This document shows, one piece after another, positions 1 through 4,393 of a stretch of 6,261 bases of DNA. Where the stretch lies: assembly GCA_030040055.1 (NCBI GenBank), contig JASHUK010000096.1, positions 1 through 6,261 on the forward strand, written 5' to 3'. The stretch is from Nitrososphaerales archaeon. GTDB taxonomy: Archaea > Thermoproteota > Nitrososphaeria > Nitrososphaerales > Gagatemarchaeaceae. The translations under genes and the position numbers were made by a program. Position 1 is the stretch's first letter; every line of letters starts with the position of its first letter. A model generated the notes under the pieces. The model was not told the origin of the DNA. It ran no database searches and saw only the letters and a program-made list of their open reading frames with translations.

Positions 1-221
1 ACGGGACGAACGATCCGCGTGTCCCGATCGGCGAGACCAAGCAGATGGCGAACGAGCTCAAGAAGCTCGGCCGCACCGCAGAGGTGATGGTCTTCGAGGA
101 CGAGGGGCACGGCCTGGTGAAGCTGAGGAACAGGATCACCGGCTACTCCGCCGCGGCGCAGTTCCTGCTGGGCTATCTGGGGGAGGAAGGGCGTGGCACG
201 CGGTCCGGGCCGTCGAAGTAG
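1..221 (+). CDS. S9 family (prolyl oligopeptidase-like) peptidase, C-terminal fragment
   Basis: Only the last 73 codons are present, read from base 3 to the TAG at 219-221; the gene begins before the window. The fragment opens with GTNDPRVP, the block that carries the catalytic Asp (bases 12-14) in S9 alpha/beta-hydrolase peptidases. About 32 residues later comes DEGHG, with the catalytic His (bases 108-110). That Asp-to-His spacing is usual for the family. The last dozen residues (GEEGRGTRSGPSK) look like an unconserved tail. By family knowledge the enzyme would be a serine peptidase acting on oligopeptides or acyl-peptides. The nucleophile Ser and any N-terminal beta-propeller lie outside the window, so an S9C acylaminoacyl-peptidase cannot be told from other S9 members. 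It converges on the ClC gene with 42 bp between the two stop codons. Confidence 0.85.
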   Translation, partial: GTNDPRVPIGETKQMANELKKLGRTAEVMVFEDEGHGLVKLRNRITGYSAAAQFLLGYLGEEGRGTRSGPSK

Positions 222-263
222 GCTCAGGCAGCCGTCCAAGCCCGATTCCTGTCCGAGACCTGG

Positions 264-2027
264 TCAGTGGAAGTACTTTGGCGGTTCGACCAGAGTCTCG
301 TCTTCGATCTTTCGGCGGAGCGCGCGCGTCAGGTCGCCCTGAGAGAGATATCCGACCGCGTTCCCCTCTTGGTCCAGGACCACCAGGAAGTTGACCCCGC
401 GGAGGGACATCGTCCTCAGGCCGTCGTAGGCGAACTCGTCCTGGGAGATGGTCTCGAACCTCTTCCCGCAGACATCACCGACGGCGGCCGTCGGGTTGGC
501 TTCGGCGGGCGTCTTGTAAATCTCCTCCCTCGTAACGACGCCGACGGGCTTCAGCCCGCTGACCACCAACAGCCGCTTCCTCAGCGCGAAGGGGTGGCCG
601 GCGGACATCAGCTCGCGCAACTCTGACACCGGCATCACCGCTTCTACGGAGTCGGCAGGGGCGCTCATCACCGCCCTGACCCTTACCTGGCGCAGCGGGT
701 TGTACTCGTAGATGTGCTTGACCCACAGACCTCTCTTGGCCAGCCTCTCGGTCATTATCGACTCCTTCATCAGCGCCTCTCCGACGAGCTCGGCGACGAC
801 AACCGTGACCACCACCGGGAGGACCCCTTGGTAGTCCTTCGTCACTTCAAGCGCGAACACGATGGAGGTCAGGGGGGCGCGGGACGCCGTCCCGAACACG
901 GCTGCCATCCCCGCAATCGCGAAGACGCCGGGGACGACGCCGAGACCAGGAGCGACCGCCACCGCCCCCGCCCCGAACAGGTATCCCATTGACCCCCCTA
1001 TCATGAATAGGGGAGCGAGGGTCCCGCCTGACGTCTGCGAGCCCATCGACAACAACCACGCGACGGCCTTGGCGACGAGTATCGCTGCCACGAGCGCCAA
1101 TACGTACTGGCCCGTCAGGACCCCGGTTATCACGTCGTAGCCGACGCCTAACACCTGGGGGACGGCGAAGCCGATGGCGCCCGCGGCGAGCCCTCCCACC
1201 ACCGGGAGCCACGGCTGGCCGAGCCTGGTCTTCTCGAACAGGCCCTCCGTCTCGTAGAGCCCCCTCGACAGCGCGGACCCCAGGACGCCGCAGAGCAGCC
1301 CTAGCGCCAGGTAGAAGGGGAGGGAGGAGATCCCTCCGAAGTAGTAGGCGGGGGTCTGGAAGAGGGGCTGCGATGAAATGAGGTAGATGTGCATCCACGC
1401 GCCTATGGCCGACGCGACTGCGACGGGGACGAGGGACTTCGCCCTGAACTCGAAGAGCAGGAGCTCTATGGCCAATAGGACGGCGGCTATGGGGGTCCCG
1501 AAGACCGCGGCCATCCCTGCGGCGGCCCCCGACGCGAGCAGGATCTTCCTCTCCGCCCCGGTCATGCTGACCGTCTGACCGATGAACGAGCCGAACGCCC
1601 CTCCCGTCTGGATTATGGGTCCCTCCGCCCCGAACGGCTGGCCCGAGCCGATGGTCACGGCCGCCGAGATTGCCTTGAGTGCTCCCACCTTCGGCTCGAT
1701 CTTGCTCCGGTTGAGAAGGACCGACTCCATCGTCTCCGGGATCCCGTGTCCTATGATCCTACTCGATCCGTACTTGATCATCAGACCGGCGATGAGCCCC
1801 CCGATGGCGGGGACGACGATTGCCGCCAGCCCGAGGTGGTTGAACTGGGGCGACGCGAAGGAGAAGTCGAGCCTGCCGTAGTAGAAGACGTTGGTGACCA
1901 GACCGATCATATGGTATAGGGCGAACGCGATGAAGCCTGCCGCGAAGCCTATCCCGCCGGCGAGGAGGGTCAGGAGCCCAATCCTGGACTCCTCGCGTTC
2001 AAGGACGGTCCTTCCTTTCGCTGACAA
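264..2027 (-). CDS. ClC-family chloride channel/transporter with C-terminal CBS pair
   Basis: A 587-residue membrane protein with the ClC signatures in order: GHGIP (93-97), GAEGP (133-137, gating Glu E135), a GGTLAP version of the GxFxP motif (334-339) and the anion-coordinating Tyr Y399 in DYQGVLP. Many hydrophobic helices span about 16-420. Two CBS domains follow (about 450-507 and 514-575), which in the family bind adenine nucleotides or gate the pore. It would move chloride or a similar anion across the cytoplasmic membrane. The position matching the internal proton Glu of E. coli ClC (E203) is Leu (L189, after E188), and the filter Ser is His (H94). By eye this resembles the 'IELLLFE' prokaryotic subfamily, so channel or exchanger mode cannot be assigned. 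The start is TTG: an in-frame TAG lies 15 codons upstream and no ATG or GTG lies between them. No Shine-Dalgarno is obvious. It is divergent from the HTH_10 gene. Confidence 0.93.
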   Translation of the reverse strand: MSAKGRTVLEREESRIGLLTLLAGGIGFAAGFIAFALYHMIGLVTNVFYYGRLDFSFASPQFNHLGLAAIVVPAIGGLIAGLMIKYGSSRIIGHGIPETMESVLLNRSKIEPKVGALKAISAAVTIGSGQPFGAEGPIIQTGGAFGSFIGQTVSMTGAERKILLASGAAAGMAAVFGTPIAAVLLAIELLLFEFRAKSLVPVAVASAIGAWMHIYLISSQPLFQTPAYYFGGISSLPFYLALGLLCGVLGSALSRGLYETEGLFEKTRLGQPWLPVVGGLAAGAIGFAVPQVLGVGYDVITGVLTGQYVLALVAAILVAKAVAWLLSMGSQTSGGTLAPLFMIGGSMGYLFGAGAVAVAPGLGVVPGVFAIAGMAAVFGTASRAPLTSIVFALEVTKDYQGVLPVVVTVVVAELVGEALMKESIMTERLAKRGLWVKHIYEYNPLRQVRVRAVMSAPADSVEAVMPVSELRELMSAGHPFALRKRLLVVSGLKPVGVVTREEIYKTPAEANPTAAVGDVCGKRFETISQDEFAYDGLRTMSLRGVNFLVVLDQEGNAVGYLSQGDLTRALRRKIEDETLVEPPKYFH

Positions 2028-2182
2028 GATGGCTACGCCGGTGGCGCTAGGAGGTTGTCCACGCTAGTCTCGCAGAACTGTCACCGCCTTCACTAGCCAG
2101 ATTAGAAGATAGCCTAACCAGCGTAAGGCACTCTTGGGAGAATCAAGGGAGAGTTTAGATTACGCACGGCAGAGCGCTCGGC
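2028..2182. promoter_or_regulatory. Divergent intergenic region between clc and the HTH_10 gene
   Basis: 155 bp without a gene. GCTAG-containing words recur: CGCTAG at 2045-2050 and at 2062-2067, and the inverted pair GCTAGT (2063-2068) and ACTAGC (2092-2097). They are short and could be chance, but they sit where the divergently transcribed regulator might bind. For clc, the only AT-rich candidate on the minus strand is about 2098-2108 (TTCTAATC-like), which would leave a leader of about 50 nt. No strong terminator or RNA element was seen. Confidence 0.3.
2154..2162 (+). promoter_or_regulatory. TATA box (box A) of the HTH_10 gene
   Basis: TTTAGATTA is the most AT-rich stretch before the gene. 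Its centre is about 25 nt upstream of the ATG at 2183, the archaeal box A distance to a transcription start. This fits a leaderless or nearly leaderless mRNA and agrees with the lack of a Shine-Dalgarno before the ATG. A purine-rich stretch (2145-2152) lies in the BRE position. Confidence 0.55.
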
Positions 2183-2824
2183 ATGCAGCTCCTAGAAGCC
2201 TCGATAATGGCGAGAGGGCAGCAACGCTGGATAGAGGAGGCGACGGAAGGCTACGGGGCGAAGCTGAGGATCATCCGCTCAAAGAGGTCCCACGGGCGCG
2301 ACGAAGTTCTGCAGGTCTTCGAGCTGGTCGTGGACGAAGGTCGAAAGGAGGGACTGCTGGAATATCTCAAGCGTGCGCCCGACGTCTCAGAGCTTTCTAT
2401 GATTCATACTAGCCAGGGCAGGCTTTACGGCCTGATGCGGGCAAGGGGTGCCATCATGCGGTGTATCGCCGACTCCGACTGCTTTCTGATCCGCGCCTCG
2501 AACGAGGCGGGGAGGGAAATCGAGTGGAGGGTCCTAGGCACGAGGCGCTCCTTGAAGGGCCTGATGCGGAGGCTCGCAGGCAGGAGGATTGAGTACAGGG
2601 TAGTTTCGATCGCAGAGGCAAAGCAGAGGAAGGGCCTTACAGCCAGGCAGGAATGGCTACTCCGTTCGGCCTACGAACGGGGATACTTTGACTCCCCGAA
2701 GGGGGTCCGCTTGAGGGCGCTCGCCGAGGAGCTAGGGATCTCGGCACCGACGCTGCACGAGTCCCTAAGAAGGACGCAGAAGAAACTCCTAAGGGAGCAC
2801 TTCGAGAACTCGGGGCAGCGGTAG
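2183..2824 (+). CDS. Bat-type HTH_10 transcriptional regulator
   Basis: The 213-residue protein ends in a helix-turn-helix of the HTH_10 (bacterio-opsin activator, Bat) family, residues about 152-206. The family hallmarks are LTARQEWLL, then YFDSPKGVRLRALAEELGISAPTLHESLRRTQKKLL, where AEELGISAPTLHE is the core HTH. The N-terminal 150 residues lack a Cys-rich or PAS signature and look like a small alpha/beta sensing domain found in many archaeal HTH_10 proteins; the ligand is unknown. It is probably a cytoplasmic DNA-binding regulator. The ATG at 2183 is favoured because a TATA-like box is centred 25 nt upstream and MQLLEASI resembles the first strand of the family. An ATG at 2207 (residue 9) is an alternative. 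The ClC gene diverges from it and could be a target (inference). The stop codon abuts an inverted repeat. Confidence 0.9.
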   Translation: MQLLEASIMARGQQRWIEEATEGYGAKLRIIRSKRSHGRDEVLQVFELVVDEGRKEGLLEYLKRAPDVSELSMIHTSQGRLYGLMRARGAIMRCIADSDCFLIRASNEAGREIEWRVLGTRRSLKGLMRRLAGRRIEYRVVSIAEAKQRKGLTARQEWLLRSAYERGYFDSPKGVRLRALAEELGISAPTLHESLRRTQKKLLREHFENSGQR

Positions 2825-2985
2825 CAACAGCGTCACGGACTGCGGCCAGCCACCGGGTCGAGTTCGACGTTCTGAAAAGTCAGAGTTCCCTCAGTACAAG
2901 ATGAGCTAGGCAGCTCTGGGGAAAGAGCTGGCCCAGGGCGCCCGCGTGGCCGCTCGGCTTCCTGGCGACAAGCGGACGCTGTTGC
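2824..2985. repeat. 162-bp noncoding stretch bounded by a perfect 11-bp inverted repeat
   Basis: GCAACAGCGTC (2824-2834) is the exact reverse complement of GACGCTGTTGC (2975-2985). Nested inside are a second inverted pair, GCGGCCA (2842-2848) with TGGCCGC (2947-2953), and a perfect 7-bp hairpin, CAGCTCT (2911-2917) with AGAGCTG (2924-2930) around a 6-nt loop. CAGCGG occurs just outside both ends (2816-2821 and 2987-2992), like a target-site duplication but offset by 1-2 bp. There is no ORF of note in the 2825-3009 gap. It could be a MITE-like remnant, a structured RNA, or a bidirectional terminator between two convergent genes. The repeats are directly visible; their role is not. Confidence 0.5.
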
Positions 2986-3009
2986 ACAGCGGCGGGATGG
3001 ACTCCTGAA

Positions 3010-3465
3010 CTACGGCGCTTCCTTCGAATGGCCGGCCCGCCTATCGTTGGCCATGCCAATACGTGCCGCGAGTTTCGGAAACTTGGTCAGGATTTCTTTG
3101 TCCTCCGTAATGACCTTCGACCTGATTCTCTGGGCGAGCGCAACGTAGCACGCGTCATACACCGTTACCTCGCCCGCCAGGCTGAGCCGCGCCGAGATCT
3201 CCATAAGCTTCCCACGCGGCTTCCATACCTCGAATCGGTACCTGCTGAGAGATTTGGACGCCAACGCCAGCTCGTCTTCACTGAGCGCTCCGCTGAACCT
3301 CAAAGCGTTCATTACTTCATAGAATAGCAGCGTCGGTGCTGCCAGCCTGAGCTTCCCCGTCGCGAAGTCGTCTCTGACTCGGATGGCTTCGTCCGAGTCG
3401 GGTTCGTTGACGAACCACTTCGTGACGATGGACGAATCAATCACAAAGCAGTCTTTCTTCGCCAC
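3010..3465 (-). CDS. vapC: VapC-type PIN-domain toxin (ribonuclease)
   Basis: A PIN-domain protein of 151 residues from the GTG at 3465. The acidic metal-binding residues are in place: D10 in FVIDSS, E50 in FYEVMNAL, D104 in TVYDACYVALA and D122 in ITEDKEIL. VapC toxins are Mg-dependent endoribonucleases, often cutting tRNA or rRNA, held inactive by VapB. The GTG start is preferred because GAGGTGATC, an excellent match to the archaeal anti-Shine-Dalgarno, ends 5 nt before it. An upstream in-frame ATG (3490-3492) would add 9 residues, lacks such a site and would lengthen the overlap with vapB. With the GTG start the overlap is 25 nt, consistent with translational coupling in one vapBC operon. 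The RNA target cannot be read from the sequence. Confidence 0.9.
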   Translation of the reverse strand: MAKKDCFVIDSSIVTKWFVNEPDSDEAIRVRDDFATGKLRLAAPTLLFYEVMNALRFSGALSEDELALASKSLSRYRFEVWKPRGKLMEISARLSLAGEVTVYDACYVALAQRIRSKVITEDKEILTKFPKLAARIGMANDRRAGHSKEAP

Positions 3466-3692
3466 TGCTTGATCACCTCGAGGCTGTTCCATCCTTCGGG
3501 CGCGGGCCGTCTAACTCTCTCATTGAGTATGACAGCTTCCGTCATGTCGGACTCGCCCAAGTCCTCCAGTCTCTCGGTCACCATCTCCCTGATTGCCTCG
3601 CTCCAGTTCGTGTTTGCCTGTGCCATCCTCGCTTTCAATGAGGCGGGCACAGTGATGGTAGTCCTGACGAGTCTTTCCTTACGCTGTGACAT
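3441..3692 (-). CDS. vapB: VapB-type antitoxin, ribbon-helix-helix
   Basis: The 83-residue protein begins with a ribbon-helix-helix DNA-binding domain (about residues 7-44): strand RLVRTTITVP, then helices SLKARMAQAN and WSEAIREMVTERLE. The C-terminal part (EAVILNERVRRPAPEGWNSLEVIKQWRR) resembles the segment VapB antitoxins wrap around the PIN toxin. VapB neutralises VapC and, alone or with it, represses the operon. The ATG at 3690-3692 follows a TATA-like box about 30 nt upstream, so the mRNA is probably leaderless. Two copies of TAATACT sit between box A and the ATG, where an autoregulatory operator would be expected. The gene overlaps vapC and lies downstream of the tRNA-Arg gene on the same strand. 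Confidence 0.88.
   Translation of the reverse strand: MSQRKERLVRTTITVPASLKARMAQANTNWSEAIREMVTERLEDLGESDMTEAVILNERVRRPAPEGWNSLEVIKQWRRKTAL
3471..3479 (-). promoter_or_regulatory. Strong Shine-Dalgarno of vapC inside vapB
   Basis: On the minus strand this reads GAGGTGATC, complementary to the archaeal 16S rRNA 3' end, with 5 nt to the GTG at 3463-3465. It decides the vapC start. It lies within the vapB coding sequence, so ribosomes translating vapB pass over it. It is the clearest Shine-Dalgarno in the window. Confidence 0.8.
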
Positions 3693-3697
3693 ATCAG

Positions 3698-3713
3698 TAA
3701 TACTAATAATACT
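3698..3713. repeat. TAATACT direct repeats, candidate VapB operator
   Basis: TAATACT occurs at 3698-3704 and again at 3707-3713 (9-bp period), inside an AT-rich patch unlike its GC-rich surroundings. AGTAATACT (3696-3704) is itself a pseudo-palindrome. The repeats fill the space between the vapB TATA box and its ATG, where a bound RHH dimer would block initiation. The operator role is inferred from position. Confidence 0.4.
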
Positions 3714-3717
3714 GCTC

Positions 3718-3726
3718 CTATTAAAG
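3718..3726 (-). promoter_or_regulatory. TATA box of vapBC
   Basis: On the minus strand this is CTTTAATAG, centred about 30 nt upstream of the vapB ATG, which fits archaeal box A for a leaderless or near-leaderless mRNA. AGGAG partly overlaps it but lies too far from the ATG to act as a Shine-Dalgarno. Confidence 0.5.
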
Positions 3727-3732
3727 GAGCAC

Positions 3733-3765
3733 CTGGCTCAAGCCTACCACCATGAGCTTAGCCAG
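3733..3765. other. 10-bp hairpin between tRNA-Arg and vapB
   Basis: CTGGCT (3733-3738) pairs with AGCCAG (3760-3765) and AAGC (3740-3743) with GCTT (3756-3759). This gives a 10-bp stem with one bulged C (3739) and a 12-nt loop. It begins 8 nt past the tRNA 3' end and lies just upstream of the vapB TATA box. It could help end or process the tRNA transcript or be a regulator site. There is no T-run after it on the minus strand, so it is not a classic intrinsic terminator. Confidence 0.4.
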
Positions 3766-3800
3766 ACTCGCACGGGCCCGGTGGGATTTGAACCCACGGC

Positions 3801-3818
3801 TTCTGCGAGCGCTGCTCT
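3801..3818 (-). other. tRNA-Arg intron 3, 18 nt, position 45/46
   Basis: The best supported of the three. Exon CTGT (40-43) pairs with intron GCAG to form the 4-bp central helix (C-G, U-A, G-C, U-G). The two 3-nt bulges read AG^A and AA^G, with cuts in the standard place. The inner helix is GAGC/GCTC around an AGC loop. The outer helix is weak (only G39-C47), i.e. a relaxed motif. Splicing yields the normal 5-nt variable loop AGGCC. Position 45/46 is a known noncanonical site in archaeal tRNAs. Confidence 0.8.
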
Positions 3819-3833
3819 CTACAGCTTAGGAGG

Positions 3834-3847
3834 ATCGGCGGTTCGCT
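3834..3847 (-). other. tRNA-Arg intron 2, 14 nt, position 30/31
   Basis: Exon CGGC (25-28) pairs perfectly with intron GCCG as the central helix, with bulges AG^A and AT^C. The inner part is a small 7-nt loop region with almost no inner helix, so the motif is relaxed. Removal joins GCAG to C31 and makes the only good anticodon stem found around CTCCTAA, GCAGC with GCTGT. Very short, but archaeal introns near this size exist. Confidence 0.7.
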
Positions 3848-3864
3848 CTGCCGCGCTGTCCGTA

Positions 3865-3883
3865 CTTCGCCCTCTTTCGAGGA
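3865..3883 (-). other. tRNA-Arg intron 1, about 19 nt, in the D-loop (about 15/16)
   Basis: The intron contains a CCTC-GAAA-GAGG hairpin (GNRA tetraloop) followed by GCG, which pairs with CGC of the D stem (11-13) as a 3-bp central helix. An outer helix CCGTA (nt 5-9) with TACGG closes the structure, and bulge 1 is AG^T. Because the central helix has only 3 certain pairs, the 3' cut could fall 1 nt earlier (18-nt intron). Splicing leaves a 10-nt D-loop, AGTACGGACA, next to a perfect GCGC/GCGC D stem. Confidence 0.65.
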
Positions 3884-3921
3884 CTGCGCTACGGGCCCAG
3901 CACGTGGCCGGAGAGAGGGGC

Positions 3922-3928
3922 AATATTA
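3922..3928 (-). promoter_or_regulatory. TATA box of the tRNA-Arg gene, overlapping the alaX stop
   Basis: TAATATT on the minus strand is centred about 27 nt upstream of the tRNA 5' end at 3898, the expected box A distance for a start at or near the mature 5' end. It is an isolated AT-rich island in GC-rich DNA. Its first three bases are the TAA stop codon of alaX (3926-3928). Confidence 0.65.
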
Positions 3929-4393
3929 CCTGTTCGGGGCCGCGTCAGCGAGGTCGAACTCCAGCTCGAGCTCCCTCCGCGAGTTCCTGAACCGGGGCTT
4001 TCCGAGCCTGACGGGCCCCACGTCCGACGTCGAGGCCAGGTGCGCCTCCGCGCAACAGTTGACGTTCCAGTCGACGATTCTGACGATCTTCAGGCGGGTG
4101 ACCCCTTCGGGGACGGGAAACAGGTCGTAGATCTCCTTCCCGAAGTGGTTCTCCGCCTCTTCCCTCTCCATCTCGAACTCCAGGACCTCTGACCCCTCCT
4201 GGACCTTGCGGTTCGCCGCCTGCTCGATGCGCGAGACCTCCTCGTCAGTCGGCTTCCTGTCGAACTGCACCGTGAGCCTCCCGTGCCCGTCCGATACGTA
4301 GGTGGACGCCGTCCACTTGGCCCCCAGGACATTCTGCACGGCCCCCTTCAGCACGTGGACGGCGGTGTGCGTCCTGACGTCCTGGGTGCTCAA
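3926..4393 (-). CDS. alaX: AlaX-S-type alanyl-tRNA editing protein
   Basis: A free-standing tRNA editing (SAD) domain of 155 residues, the usual size of small archaeal AlaX. The zinc and catalytic motifs are HTAVH (H9, H13) and CxxxH (C114, H118). Other family features are KWTASTYV (26-32), FDRKPTDEE (44-52) and YDLFPVPEGV (89-98). AlaX hydrolyses wrongly charged tRNA-Ala (Ser- or Gly-tRNA-Ala) in the cytoplasm, backing up AlaRS proofreading. The TTG at 4391-4393 is chosen because it overlaps the upstream gene's TGA as TTGA, the typical layout for translational coupling, and gives the family's N-terminus (MSTQDVRTHTAVH). The open frame continues upstream, but that part is antiparallel-free shadow of the GGR-family gene in another frame. 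Its stop codon lies in the tRNA-Arg TATA box. Confidence 0.92.
   Translation of the reverse strand: MSTQDVRTHTAVHVLKGAVQNVLGAKWTASTYVSDGHGRLTVQFDRKPTDEEVSRIEQAANRKVQEGSEVLEFEMEREEAENHFGKEIYDLFPVPEGVTRLKIVRIVDWNVNCCAEAHLASTSDVGPVRLGKPRFRNSRRELELEFDLADAAPNR

Larger units (their letters stand above)
3773..3898 (-). tRNA. tRNA-Arg (anticodon CCT) interrupted by three introns
   Basis: The ends are unmistakable: acceptor GGGCCCG (3898-3892) pairs with CGGGCCC (3780-3774), with discriminator G at 3773. The T arm is GTGGG-TTCAAAT-CCCAC and no CCA is encoded. Between TA(8-9) and the T arm lie 92 nt, against about 40 in a class I tRNA. Removing 19, 14 and 18 nt restores a 75-nt cloverleaf. The D stem is GCGC/GCGC with a 10-nt loop that keeps A14, G15, G18, G19 and A21. 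The anticodon stem is GCAGC/GCTGT (one G-U at 27-43), the loop CTCCTAA (anticodon at 3828-3830) and the variable loop AGGCC. Discriminator G and this acceptor suit archaeal tRNA-Arg. Two junctions coincide with well-formed bulge-helix-bulge elements, and the D-loop junction is uncertain by 1-2 nt. A TATA box lies about 27 nt upstream. Confidence 0.85.

Noticed and set aside
2871..3009. C/D box sRNA in the 2825-3009 gap (CTGA and ATGAG words)
   Set aside because: No full RTGATGA box paired with a CTGA box at suitable spacing, so the words are likely chance.
3773..3898. Reading the anticodon as GTA (Tyr) from CTGTAGA or CGA (Ser) from CTCGAAA
   Set aside because: Neither loop is flanked by a 5-bp stem. 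Archaeal tRNA-Tyr has C1-G72, and the CTCGAAA motif falls in the D-loop insert. CTCCTAA gains a stem once bulge-helix-bulge introns are removed.
3773..3898. tRNA gene as an integration (att) site
   Set aside because: No second copy of the T arm or tRNA 3' end was found in the window and no integrase is present.
3469..3990. 173-codon plus-strand open frame across vapB and the tRNA
   Set aside because: It is antisense to vapB and runs through the tRNA-Arg gene and the end of alaX; its product has no recognisable motif.
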